Shown here: positions 17,621 to 25,657 of the stretch, piece after piece | Layout of the letters: each line of letters starts with the position of its first letter | Numbering within the stretch: position 1 is the stretch's first letter | Assembly (NCBI RefSeq): GCF_010450875.1 | Contig: NZ_CP048422.1 | Coordinates: 1,047,001 to 1,111,000, forward strand | DNA from: Sphingomonas insulae | Lineage (GTDB): Bacteria; Pseudomonadota; Alphaproteobacteria; Sphingomonadales; Sphingomonadaceae | Reading direction: 5' to 3' | DNA length: 64,000 nt | Translations under genes and position numbers: made by a program | Notes under the pieces: generated by a model | What the model was told of the DNA's origin: nothing | What the model saw: only the letters and a program-made list of their open reading frames with translations | Databases searched by the model: none

Positions 17621-18964
17621 ATGACCAGTGCGATGTTCCGGGGCGGGCCGCAGGGCGGACCGATGCGCGCGATCGCGCGCAACCTCGGCTGGATGCTGGC
17701 GAGCCGGGGCGTGCTCGCGGTCCTCAGCCTCGTCTATCTCGCGATCGTCACGCGGACGCTGGGCGTGGCCGGCTTCGGCCGGTTCGCGCTCATCACCGGT
17801 GCCAGCCAGGCGCTGGCGACCGTGGTCGGTTTCCAGACGTGGCAGATCATCGTCCGCTATGGTCACCAGCATCTGAAACCCGGCGACGAGACGCGGCTGG
17901 CACGCCTGTTCAAGGCGTGCGGCCTGCTGGACATCGGCAGCGCGGCGATCGGCGTGGTCCTGGCGGCGGTCATCATCCACACCTGGGGCGAGGCGCTGGG
18001 CGTACGGCCGGTCCATGCGCGCGCGACGATGATCTTCACCGTCGCGCAATTGCTGTCGATCCGCTCGACGCCGCTCGGTATCCTGCGGTTGCGCGACCGG
18101 TTCTCGATCGCGGCGGCGGCGGACAGCGTGACGCCGGCGACCCGGCTGGTCGGCGCGGTGCTGGCGGCGCTGTTCCTGCCCAGCGTCACCGGATTCCTGA
18201 TCGCCTGGGGCCTGGCGGAGGTGCTGACCGCCGCGGCCTATTGGGCGGCGCTAGCGCGCAGCGGCGACCTCAAGCTGCTGTTCGCACCCGGTATCGGCGT
18301 GCGCGACGTGGTGACCGATCACCCCGGTATCGTCCGCTTTTCCCTCGCGACCAACGCCAGTTCCTCGCTCGGCCTTTCGAGCAAGCAGATCCCGCTGCTG
18401 CTGGTCGGCGGCACCGTCGGTACCGCATCGGCAGGCGCGTTCCGGCTGGCGTTGCAGCTGGCGCAGGCGCTGACCAAGGTGTCGCAACTGCTCGCCCGCG
18501 CGGCGTTTCCGGAAATCGTCCGGGCCGTCGCCGCCGGTGGGCTGGCGCGGGTGCGGCAGATGATTCTGCGCTCGTTCCTGATGGCGACGGTGGTTGCCGC
18601 CTTTGCGTTCCTGATCGTCGTGGTGTTCGGCCACCCCGTGCTGACGCTGATGGGCGGCAAGGAATTCGGCCGCGCCTATCCGATCCTGCTGTGGCTGGCG
18701 GCGGCGGGGTGCATCGATCTGGTCACCGTCGGATTCGAACCGCTGCTGCTGGCGGCTAACCGGATCGGCGCGACCTTCGTTGCCCGGCTGGTCGGGATCG
18801 CGGCGCTGTTCATGGTCAGTTTCTGGCTCAGCCCGTCGTTGGAGGTGATCGGCGTGTCGATCGCCGTGCTGGTCAACGCGGTGATCGTCGCGCTGCTGCT
18901 GGGGCTCGCCATCCAGTCGCTGCTCCAGTCCGAACAGCCCGAAATCCGGTCAAGTGACCAATAG
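17621..18964 (+). CDS. polysaccharide/lipid flippase (MATE/Wzx-like)
   Basis: A 447-residue protein with about 12 predicted membrane helices, starting MTSAMFRGGPQGG and then NLGWMLASRGVLAVLSLVY, the usual first helix of the oligosaccharide-flippase family. The TRTLGVAGFGRFAL loop after helix 1 is a family hallmark. Such proteins flip lipid-linked glycans or related amphiphiles across the inner membrane. It starts 4 nt after the phosphotransferase stop, so it is probably in one operon and a good candidate to export the cluster product. Confidence 0.85.
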   Translation: MTSAMFRGGPQGGPMRAIARNLGWMLASRGVLAVLSLVYLAIVTRTLGVAGFGRFALITGASQALATVVGFQTWQIIVRYGHQHLKPGDETRLARLFKACGLLDIGSAAIGVVLAAVIIHTWGEALGVRPVHARATMIFTVAQLLSIRSTPLGILRLRDRFSIAAAADSVTPATRLVGAVLAALFLPSVTGFLIAWGLAEVLTAAAYWAALARSGDLKLLFAPGIGVRDVVTDHPGIVRFSLATNASSSLGLSSKQIPLLLVGGTVGTASAGAFRLALQLAQALTKVSQLLARAAFPEIVRAVAAGGLARVRQMILRSFLMATVVAAFAFLIVVVFGHPVLTLMGGKEFGRAYPILLWLAAAGCIDLVTVGFEPLLLAANRIGATFVARLVGIAALFMVSFWLSPSLEVIGVSIAVLVNAVIVALLLGLAIQSLLQSEQPEIRSSDQ

Positions 18965-19082
18965 AGCGGGATAATTCCGCCGAATCATACCAATCGGCAT
19001 CAATTTTCTTGTTGGGGCCGCAATCCTGCCCATATTTGCTCCTGTGACAGTTCGATGAAGAACGCGTGACGGAGGGCGTAAC

Positions 19083-20147
19083 TTGGCCACGGTAATCAAC
19101 AGGCGACCCTCCGCCGGCGAGGCATGGGTGAGTGCGGCCGGACGGGCGATGTTCCGGCGCCCCGATACCGCGCTCGACGTGGTCGGCGAGGCGCGGATCG
19201 CGCGCGGCCCGGCGGCGATCGGCCCGGCGCCCGCACCGCTGCTGGTCGGGGTCATCGCCAATATCCGCAGCCATCGCAATATGAAGCACGGCATGCGGCT
19301 CGATCACTGGCCGGACGTGCTGTACACCGCGCCGGAAACGTTCGAGGCGCTGGAAGAGGCGCTGCGCGACTATGCGGCGCGTGGCATCGGCCTGCTGGTG
19401 GTGAACGGCGGCGACGGGACGTTGCGCGACGTGATGACCGCGGCGGCGCGGGTGTTCGACGTGATGCCGCCGATGGCGATCATCCCGTCTGGCAAGACCA
19501 ACGCGCTGGCACTGGACCTCGGCATTCCCGAAGGCTGGACGGTGCGCGATGCGATCGCCGCGGCGCAGGCCGGGCGATTCGTCGAGCGTGCGCCGGTGCA
19601 GGTGTGGCGCGGGGATGCCGCCCGGCCGGACGCATGCGGGTTCCTGCTGGGCATGGGGGGATTCGTGCGGGCGACCGAGTTGGCGCAGAGCACGCACCGC
19701 GCCGGCGCCTTCAACGGCGTGGCGGTGGCATTGTCACTCGGCTGGAGCATCGCGCAGACGCTGTTCGGCGGTGCCGGCAACGCCTGGCGCCGCGGGACCG
19801 CGGTGCGCGTGCAGGCGGACGACGAGGCGCCGGCGACGCGGCAATTGTACCTGCTGCTCGCGTCCACGCTGGAACGGATGCCGGTCGGGTTGAAGCCGTT
19901 CGGGCCGGCCCGCGCCGGGCTGAAGATGCTGACCGTGAATGCCCCGCCCCGGCACCTGTTCCGCATGCTGAAGCCAATCCTGTCGGGGACGACGGGCAGC
20001 CCCGCGGTGGCGGCAGGCTTTGCCAGGACCGACCCCCGGACGGTCCGTGTGCAGCTGGACGAGGCGTTCATCCTGGATGGCGAACATTATGCCGGGGGCG
20101 ACCTGACGATCCGTGCGGGAGCGCCGATCCGGTTCGCCGCGGCTTGA
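19083..20147 (+). CDS. diacylglycerol/sphingoid lipid kinase family protein (DAGK/LCB5)
   Basis: A 354-residue protein of the DAG-kinase catalytic family. The phosphate-binding loop is VNGGDGTLRDV and the second block is PSGKTNALALDL; near the C-terminus a DGEHYAGGD segment matches the family's closing DGE motif. Relatives phosphorylate diacylglycerol, undecaprenol, sphingoid bases or ceramide. The start is a TTG at 19083 with a strong GGAGGG ribosome site. The stop overlaps the next gene (TTGA). In a sphingolipid-making order, ceramide is a plausible acceptor, but this is inference. Confidence 0.85.
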   Translation: MATVINRRPSAGEAWVSAAGRAMFRRPDTALDVVGEARIARGPAAIGPAPAPLLVGVIANIRSHRNMKHGMRLDHWPDVLYTAPETFEALEEALRDYAARGIGLLVVNGGDGTLRDVMTAAARVFDVMPPMAIIPSGKTNALALDLGIPEGWTVRDAIAAAQAGRFVERAPVQVWRGDAARPDACGFLLGMGGFVRATELAQSTHRAGAFNGVAVALSLGWSIAQTLFGGAGNAWRRGTAVRVQADDEAPATRQLYLLLASTLERMPVGLKPFGPARAGLKMLTVNAPPRHLFRMLKPILSGTTGSPAVAAGFARTDPRTVRVQLDEAFILDGEHYAGGDLTIRAGAPIRFAAA

Positions 20148-21069
20148 GCCAAGCGGTGGCGACGACGCTGTTATCGTTCGTCGCGGACGAACTCGACGCG
20201 GCGGTGGCGCCGCCGATCGCGGCGGCGGCGCGCGCGGTGGTGAACCGGCTGCACGGCCTTGCCGTGTTGTTCTATGGATCGGTGTTGCGCACCGGCGACC
20301 TCGACGGCGTCCTCGACTTCTATGTGCTGACCCCCCGCCGCGCGGATGGGGCATGGGCGCCTGGGCGACGCGGACGCTGTGGCCGGACGTCAGCTTTCAC
20401 GAGGTCGAGGTCGGCGGCCGGATCGTCCGGGCGAAGGTCGCATCGATGCCGCTCGACACCTTCTGCCGTGCGGCGGAGGGGCGGACGATCGATACGACGG
20501 TATGGACCCGCTTCGCCCAGCCCGCAGCTCTGGTGTGGACTGCGGATCCGACGGTCGGTGCGCGCGTCGTGCGCGCCGTCGCCTATGCCGCCGCCACCGC
20601 GGCGCGGTTCGCTGCGGTGTTAGGACCGGAGAGCGGCAGGCCGGCCGATTTCTGGCTGGCGCTGTTCCGCCAGACATATTCCGCCGAATTGCGCGTCGAG
20701 GCGCCCGGGCGCGAGCGGCAGATCATCGCCTTCGACCCCGGCCGGTTCGACACGCTGCTGCCGCTGGCGTGGCAGGGGGCCGGGATCGGTCACCAACGCC
20801 GCGGAGAGCTGTACGCCCCCCTCGTGCCGGAACGCGACATGCGGGCGACGCTGGCGGCGTGGTGGTGGCGCCAGCGGCTGGGCAAGTGGCTGAACGTCGC
20901 GCGGCTCGTGAAGGCGGCGTTCACCTTCGACGGTGCCGCCCGTTACGGCCTGTGGAAGTTGCAACGCCACACCGGCATCGACCTGCCGCTGACGCCGTGG
21001 CGCGAACGGCACCCCATCCTCGCGGCCCCTGGCGTGATGTTGCGGGTGTGGCATAGGCGCGCGTCATGA
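20144..21069 (+). pseudogene. Tam41-like nucleotidyltransferase, interrupted by a frameshift at a C6 run
   Basis: The frame opens with TTG at 20144, inside the kinase stop, and encodes FYGSVLRTGDLDGVLDFYVL, a GS...D-x-D type NTase core. At CCCCCC (20331-20336) the reading continues sensibly only in the -1 frame: WPDVSFHEVEVGG, then KVASMPLDTF, to the stop at 21069. Joined, the product is about 308 residues. Its order (GYGS core, late NG/KV-S strand, then a W...P segment) resembles Tam41/Mmp37, the mitochondrial CTP:phosphatidate cytidylyltransferase. Unshifted translation would end at 20623. A mutation, a read error or -1 recoding are all possible. Confidence 0.7.
20331..20336 (+). other. six-C run at the frameshift point
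   Basis: The codons are CTG ACC CCC CGC in the upstream frame. A slip of one base backwards on CCC would re-pair fully and enter the downstream frame (CCC CCG CCG CGC). Alternatively one lost C from an original run of seven gives the same result. The run is therefore the natural site of the shift whatever its cause. Confidence 0.6.
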
Positions 21070-21839
21070 GCTTTCATGCACTGGTGCTGGCGGGATCGCG
21101 CGGTGGACCCGACCCGGTCGCCGATCATGCCGGCGTGGCCGACAAGGCGCTGATCCGGATCGATGGTGCGACGATGCTGGAGCGCGTGGTGACCGCCCTG
21201 CGCGAGGCGGGCGCGGTGCGGATCGCGGTGTCCGCCAACGCGCCTGCGGTGCGTGCCGAGGCGCTGCGGCTGGGCACCGAACCGCTGGCCGCCGCCGCCG
21301 GGCCGAGCGCGAGCACGCTGCTCGGTCTGCAGACACTGGGCGCGCCGCTGCTGGTGACGACCGCGGACCATGCCTTGTTGCGGGCGGAATGGGTGCGCGC
21401 GTTCCTGGCCGATGCACCGGGCGACAGTGACGTCGCCGCGCTGCTCGCCAGCCGCGACGCGATCGAGCGCGATTCGCCGCCGACGCGGCGCACCTACCTC
21501 CGCTTCGCCGACGGGGCATGGTCGGGGTGCAACCTGTTCCTGTGCCGCACCCCGGCAGCCGAGGCGGCGATCGGCCTGTGGATGTCGGTCGAACGGGATC
21601 GCAAGCGGCCGTGGCGGATCGTCCGGCGGTTGGGGCCGGGAACGCTGCTGCGCTACGCGACCGGGCGGTTGACCTTGCAGGCCGCGCTGGCCCGGCTGGG
21701 CGCGACGGTGGGCGTGCGGGCGGCAGCGGTGGCGGCGCGGAACGGCCTGGCGGCGGTGGACGTCGACACGCCGGCCGATCTCGACCTCGTCCGCGCGATC
21801 CTCGCCGACGGGGCGGCTCAGCCGTTCCAGTCGACCTGA
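21066..21839 (+). CDS. MobA-like NTP transferase domain protein
   Basis: A 257-residue protein with a variant nucleotidyltransferase start, ALVLAGSRGG, and the conserved lysine in DKALIRIDG. Downstream LLVTTADHALL carries the metal-binding aspartate, and a VDVDTPADLDL tail is typical of MobA/IspD-like proteins. The group transfers a nucleotide to a phosphorylated or cofactor substrate. Its start overlaps the stop of the Tam41-like gene (ATGA), tying it to the lipid cluster. The substrate is unknown. Confidence 0.75.
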   Translation: MSFHALVLAGSRGGPDPVADHAGVADKALIRIDGATMLERVVTALREAGAVRIAVSANAPAVRAEALRLGTEPLAAAAGPSASTLLGLQTLGAPLLVTTADHALLRAEWVRAFLADAPGDSDVAALLASRDAIERDSPPTRRTYLRFADGAWSGCNLFLCRTPAAEAAIGLWMSVERDRKRPWRIVRRLGPGTLLRYATGRLTLQAALARLGATVGVRAAAVAARNGLAAVDVDTPADLDLVRAILADGAAQPFQST

Positions 21840-22519
21840 CGCCAGCCGCGCTGCGCGGCGACGCGGCGCAGGGCGGCGTGGGGATTGACCACCACCGGCT
21901 CGTCCGCCCATTCGAAGCTCGGCACGTCCGAGACATGGTCGGAATAGAAGCGCACGGTCGCCCGATCCCGCGCGATGCCCTGATCCGCGAACCAGCGTTC
22001 GATCATGTCGCGCTTCGCCGGGCCGTAGCAATTGTCCCCCTCGATCCGCGGCAGCAGCCGGCCGAGACTGTCGATGGCGGTATGCGTCGCGATCAGCGCA
22101 TCGGCGCCGACGTCCCGCGCGATCGCCTCGGCATAAAAGCCATAGGCGGCGGTGGCGATGACGATGCGATGGCCATGGGCGCGGTCGGCGGCGATCTGCG
22201 CGCGCGCGCCGCGGCGGATATGGGCCGGGCCGAAGCGTGCCAGCCAGCCGGCGGCGATGTGTTCGGCGCGCGCCGGCGTCAGCGTGCCGAGCGCGGCGCG
22301 GTGCATCACCTGCTTCAACCGGTCGCGGTGGATCAGGCCCAGCGCCCTGAGCGCCGCCGCGCCGATCACCGCCGGCAGCAGCGCCAGCCGCCAGGGCGCA
22401 TGATGCGTCACCGCGTGCAGCAGGAACGGCGTCCACGTCGGCGCGCGGGTGATCGTGCGATCGAGGTCGTAGATCGCGATTTTGGCGGGCGTCGGCATCG
22501 GGTCGGCGGATGTGTCCAT
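21818..22519 (-). CDS. HAD-IB family phosphatase (PgpC/SerB-like)
   Basis: A 233-residue HAD hydrolase. The nucleophile motif is YDLDRTIT, the second motif IVIATAAYG, and the final acidic motif YSDHVSDVP. A helical cap lies between them. The HAD-IB class includes PgpC, which dephosphorylates phosphatidylglycerophosphate, and SerB. It converges on the NTP transferase, the two genes overlapping by 22 nt at their 3' ends. In this context removal of a terminal phosphate from a lipid intermediate is plausible. A second possible start lies at 22498. Confidence 0.82.
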   Translation of the reverse strand: MDTSADPMPTPAKIAIYDLDRTITRAPTWTPFLLHAVTHHAPWRLALLPAVIGAAALRALGLIHRDRLKQVMHRAALGTLTPARAEHIAAGWLARFGPAHIRRGARAQIAADRAHGHRIVIATAAYGFYAEAIARDVGADALIATHTAIDSLGRLLPRIEGDNCYGPAKRDMIERWFADQGIARDRATVRFYSDHVSDVPSFEWADEPVVVNPHAALRRVAAQRGWRQVDWNG

Positions 22520-22621
22520 CGCGCCGGATTGGCGGGTGAAGGTGGCATCGGCATGGCAGCGCCGCCGACCGCGTGCGAACCAGTTGCGGCGGCCCGCGGC
22601 GCGCGCTAGGCGCGGCGTTCC

Positions 22622-23386
22622 ATGCGGTCCTATCAGCCTTCGTCGGACCGTCGCCGGGCGTTTTCGCTGGCACTGACGATCGCCGCGCACATCCTGATCG
22701 CGGTGCTGCTCTGGCGGCTGGCGCCGACGCTCGATCCGCCGTCGGAACCCGGCCGGTCGCTGACGGTGAACATGCTGCCCGTCGGTGACAACAATTCCAC
22801 CGCCACCAAGAGCGCCAAGGCGCCCGCCCGCGCCGCCCGGGCGAGCCGTCGCACCGCGCCCGAACCACCCGCCGCGCCGAAGCCGCCGACGGAGGATACG
22901 CCGGTGCCGCCGGTGACGACGACCTTTCCCGGCTATCTGGTACTGAGCAAGAACGAGTTCGCCGCATCCGACGTCGGCAAGATCCCCTCGCGCAAATCCG
23001 GTGGCAGCGCAGGCAAGCAGGTCGCGGCGGCGGACGGGCAGGGCGACGGCGACGCCGGCGAGACGAGCGCATCGGCAGGCACCGGGCCGGGCGGGCAGCG
23101 ACTGTTCGCGGCGGAATGGTACGTCGAACCGGCGCAATCGCAACTGTCGCCCTACCTTCCCGCCAACGTGCCGCTGGGTTCGTGGGCCGAGATCGCCTGT
23201 CGTACCGCCGCCAATTACCGGGTGGAGGATTGCGTCCAGCTCGGCGATTCGCAGGCGGGATCGGGGTTGGCGCGCAGCATTCGCGAAGCGGCATGGCAGT
23301 TCAAGGTTCGTCCGCCCCGCATCAACGGCAAGGCCCAGATCGGCGCATGGGTGCGGATCAGAATCGATTTCAGCCGCAAGGGATGA
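22622..23386 (+). CDS. TonB-like energy-transducing protein
   Basis: A 254-residue protein with one N-terminal membrane anchor (about residues 13-32), a long Ala/Pro-rich spacer, and a C-terminal domain resembling TonB: a cysteine-bearing strand VEDCVQLGDSQAGS, then SIREAAWQFKVRPPRING and a closing beta strand. TonB-type proteins couple the proton-motive force to outer-membrane receptors. No exbBD or receptor gene is nearby, so the partner is unknown. It is divergent from the HAD gene. Confidence 0.7.
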   Translation: MRSYQPSSDRRRAFSLALTIAAHILIAVLLWRLAPTLDPPSEPGRSLTVNMLPVGDNNSTATKSAKAPARAARASRRTAPEPPAAPKPPTEDTPVPPVTTTFPGYLVLSKNEFAASDVGKIPSRKSGGSAGKQVAAADGQGDGDAGETSASAGTGPGGQRLFAAEWYVEPAQSQLSPYLPANVPLGSWAEIACRTAANYRVEDCVQLGDSQAGSGLARSIREAAWQFKVRPPRINGKAQIGAWVRIRIDFSRKG

Positions 23387-23395
23387 GGCGCCGTC

Positions 23396-23411
23396 CTCCC
23401 CCGGCGGGGAG
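23396..23411. terminator. small hairpin between convergent genes
   Basis: CTCCCC (23396-23401) pairs with GGGGAG (23406-23411) around CGGC in the 27-nt gap between the convergent tonB-like and pheA genes. There is no T run, so it is a weak candidate for stopping transcription from both sides. Confidence 0.3.
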
Positions 23412-23413
23412 AA

Positions 23414-24304
23414 TCACCCCCGATCCCGCGCGCGTCGGTACGTTCCCAGCACCCGCACCCATTTGGAGTGGAAGCCCAGTTCCTCCAGCGCGCGATCGAC
23501 CGCGGCGTCGCCGGGCTTGCCCTCGATATCCGCGAAGAACTCGGTCGCCACGAACTGCCCGCCGCGCTGGTAGCTTTCCAGCTTGGTCATGTTAACGCCG
23601 TTGGTCGCGAAACCGCCCATCGCCTTGTACAGCGCGGCGGGAATGTTCTTCACCTCGAAGATCAGCGTGGTCATCCACGGACCGGGGCCGACCGGCGGCT
23701 TGCCCCCCCGCGCCAGCACGACGAAGCGCGTCGTGTTGTGATCGGCATCGGCGATGTCCAGTCCCAGCAGGTTGAGACCGTAGATGGCGGCCGCACCGGG
23801 CGGGGCGAGCGCCGCGACCGCCGGATCGCCCAGTTCGGCGACATAGGCGGCGGCGCCAGCGGTATCCGGATAGGCCATCTGGCGAATGCCATGCGCCTTC
23901 AGCCAGTGGCGGCACTGGCCGATCGCCTGCGGGTGGCTCATCGCCTCGCGCACGTCGTCGCGGGTGCCGGTGCCCATCAGCGCGTGGCGGATCGACAGGA
24001 AATGTTCGCCGGTGATGACCAGCCCCGATTCCGGCAGCAGGAAATGGATGTCGGCGACGCGGCCGTGCAGCGAATTCTCGATCGGGATCACCGCGCAATC
24101 GGCCCGTCCGTCCCGCACCGCGTCGATCGCATCCTCGAACGCGAAGCAGGGCAGGGGCAAACCGTCGGGAAAGCATTCCAGCGCGGCGACGTGGCTGTTG
24201 GCCCCCGGCGCACCCTGGAAGGCGACGGCGCGCCCCGGCTCGGCGGCGGCGGCGGCGGTCATCGCGGCGACGATCGGGCGGGCGGGGGCGGCGTAGGTTT
24301 CCAT
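23414..24304 (-). CDS. pheA: prephenate dehydratase
   Basis: A 296-residue enzyme that converts prephenate to phenylpyruvate in phenylalanine synthesis. It has the substrate motifs FQGAPGANSH and PIENSLHGRV, the TTRFVVL block that holds the key threonine, and a C-terminal ACT domain with LESYQRGGQ for feedback by phenylalanine. There is no chorismate mutase fusion. The ATG at 24304 (METYAAP) gives the family length. It is divergent from the cytochrome c gene. Confidence 0.95.
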   Translation of the reverse strand: METYAAPARPIVAAMTAAAAAEPGRAVAFQGAPGANSHVAALECFPDGLPLPCFAFEDAIDAVRDGRADCAVIPIENSLHGRVADIHFLLPESGLVITGEHFLSIRHALMGTGTRDDVREAMSHPQAIGQCRHWLKAHGIRQMAYPDTAGAAAYVAELGDPAVAALAPPGAAAIYGLNLLGLDIADADHNTTRFVVLARGGKPPVGPGPWMTTLIFEVKNIPAALYKAMGGFATNGVNMTKLESYQRGGQFVATEFFADIEGKPGDAAVDRALEELGFHSKWVRVLGTYRRARDRG

Positions 24305-24351
24305 GACGCCCGCGGCGGTAGAGCGCCGGCGCACGCCCAGCAAGCTCGCGC

Positions 24352-24380
24352 TTGCGGTCGGACACGCCGTTTCCTATGGG
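24352..24380 (+). promoter_or_regulatory. candidate sigma-70-type promoter for the cytochrome c gene
   Basis: TTGCGG (24352-24357) and TATGGG (24375-24380) are separated by 17 bp in the divergent region between pheA and the cytochrome c gene, about 50 nt before its ATG. Spacing is ideal, the hexamers are moderate matches. No experimental support. Confidence 0.3.
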
Positions 24381-24431
24381 TTTGCCGCGCGCGCAATTGA
24401 CGCGAAGGATAACAGGGGCAGCGTTAGGCAG

Positions 24432-25124
24432 ATGGATAACCGCACCAACACGATCGCCGGGTGGACGCTGGCAGCCTGCGGGCTCGCGCTCGGACTGTCG
24501 ATCGTCGGCGGCATGGCCTTCCACAGCGAACGCCCCGAGAAGATGGGCTATGCGATCGAGGGCGTCGAGGCGGAGGGCGCCGAAGGCGGCGCCGCCATCG
24601 TGCCGATCGCGACGCTGCTGCCGACCGCCGACGTCGCCAAGGGCGCGGAAGTGTTCAAGAAATGCGCCGCCTGCCACACCGCGACGCAGGGCGGGGCGAA
24701 TGGTATCGGCCCCAACCTGTACGGTACGCTGGGTGAGGGCATCGGCCAGGGCAAGGGCGGCTTCGCCTTCTCCGATGCGTTGAAGGGTGTCGGCGGCAAC
24801 TGGGACTTCGACAAGATGAATGCGTGGCTGACCAGCCCGCGCAAGTTCGCGCCCGGTACCAAGATGACCTTTGCGGGTCTCGGCAATGCGCAGGATCGCG
24901 CCAACGTCATCGCCTATCTGAATGCGCAGGGATCGAACCTGCCGCTTCCGGCGGCCCCGGCTGCCGGTGCCGCCGCTCCGGCCGACAAGACGCCTCCGGA
25001 AGGCAAGGATTCGGTCACCAACACCGATGCGGTCAACAACCTCGCCAACACCGGCACGCCGGCATCGGGCGCCCCATCGGTCGACCCCGCCGCCGCCAAG
25101 GAAGGCGCCAAGGCCGGCAAATAA
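24432..25124 (+). CDS. membrane-anchored class I cytochrome c (CycM-like)
   Basis: A 230-residue monoheme cytochrome. An uncleaved N-terminal anchor (about residues 10-30) is followed by a linker, the heme motif CAACH in FKKCAACHTATQ, and the axial methionine in PGTKMTFAG. The C-terminal 60 residues are Ala/Pro-rich and probably disordered. This layout matches CycM/cytochrome c552, which carries electrons between the bc1 complex and the aa3 oxidase in alphaproteobacteria. The ATG at 24432 is chosen because it gives a short, positively charged lead before the anchor. Confidence 0.92.
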   Translation: MDNRTNTIAGWTLAACGLALGLSIVGGMAFHSERPEKMGYAIEGVEAEGAEGGAAIVPIATLLPTADVAKGAEVFKKCAACHTATQGGANGIGPNLYGTLGEGIGQGKGGFAFSDALKGVGGNWDFDKMNAWLTSPRKFAPGTKMTFAGLGNAQDRANVIAYLNAQGSNLPLPAAPAAGAAAPADKTPPEGKDSVTNTDAVNNLANTGTPASGAPSVDPAAAKEGAKAGK

Positions 25125-25219
25125 AGGGCGTTGCCGCCCCTTTCCCGGCGGGAGAGGGGTCTGAACGCAGTGCGTCACGATACGACCATGGCTGTTCTGG
25201 CGCGACGCCCCGCCCCATC

Positions 25220-25631
25220 CTCACCCGTCGCCGGCTGCGCCGTCTCTCCCCTCTCCCGGCGGGAGAGGGGATCAGGTGCGTGAGCACCGCAGGATGAGGC
25301 CGGGGCGGAACGTTCGTTGTGACGGGCGGTATGGAGCGCCGCCCGTTCCGTCCGACCCTCACCCGTCGCCGGCTGCGCTGTCTCTCCCCTCTCCCGGCGG
25401 GAGAGGGGATCAGGTGCGTGAGCACCGCAGGGTGAGGCCGGGGCGGAACGTTCGTTGAGGCGGGCGGGATCGCGTGCCGCCGCTCCGTCCGACCCTCACC
25501 CATCGCCGGCTGCGCCGTCTCTCCCCTCTCCCGGCGGGAGAGGGGATCAGGTGCGTGAGCACCGCGGGGTGAGGTCGGGGCGGAACGTTCGTTGTGGCGG
25601 GCGGGATCGAGTGCCGCCTGGCATGGCCGGA
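25220..25631. repeat. three tandem copies of a ~137-bp unit with perfect internal hairpin
   Basis: Units begin at 25220, 25358 and 25495 with CTCACCC(G/A)TCGCCGGCTGCG. Each contains the 23-bp palindrome CCCCTCTCCC-GGC-GGGAGAGGGG, then GATCAGGTGCGTGAGCACCG and GCGGAACGTTCGTTG. A fourth, degenerate hairpin lies at about 25135-25157, directly after the cytochrome c stop. Between-copy differences are scattered substitutions, so the array is not a very recent duplication. No credible gene lies in the 530-nt gap. Confidence 0.9.
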
Positions 25632-25657
25632 CGGTGCGAAGGCGGCACCGTCCCGGA

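Noticed and set aside
14616..22519. capsule or O-antigen cluster
   Set aside because: No sugar glycosyltransferases, Wzy or Wzz; the enzymes are mainly lipid and phosphodiester types.
25220..25631. CRISPR array
   Set aside because: Units are about 137 bp, nearly identical throughout, with no short repeat/spacer alternation and no cas genes.
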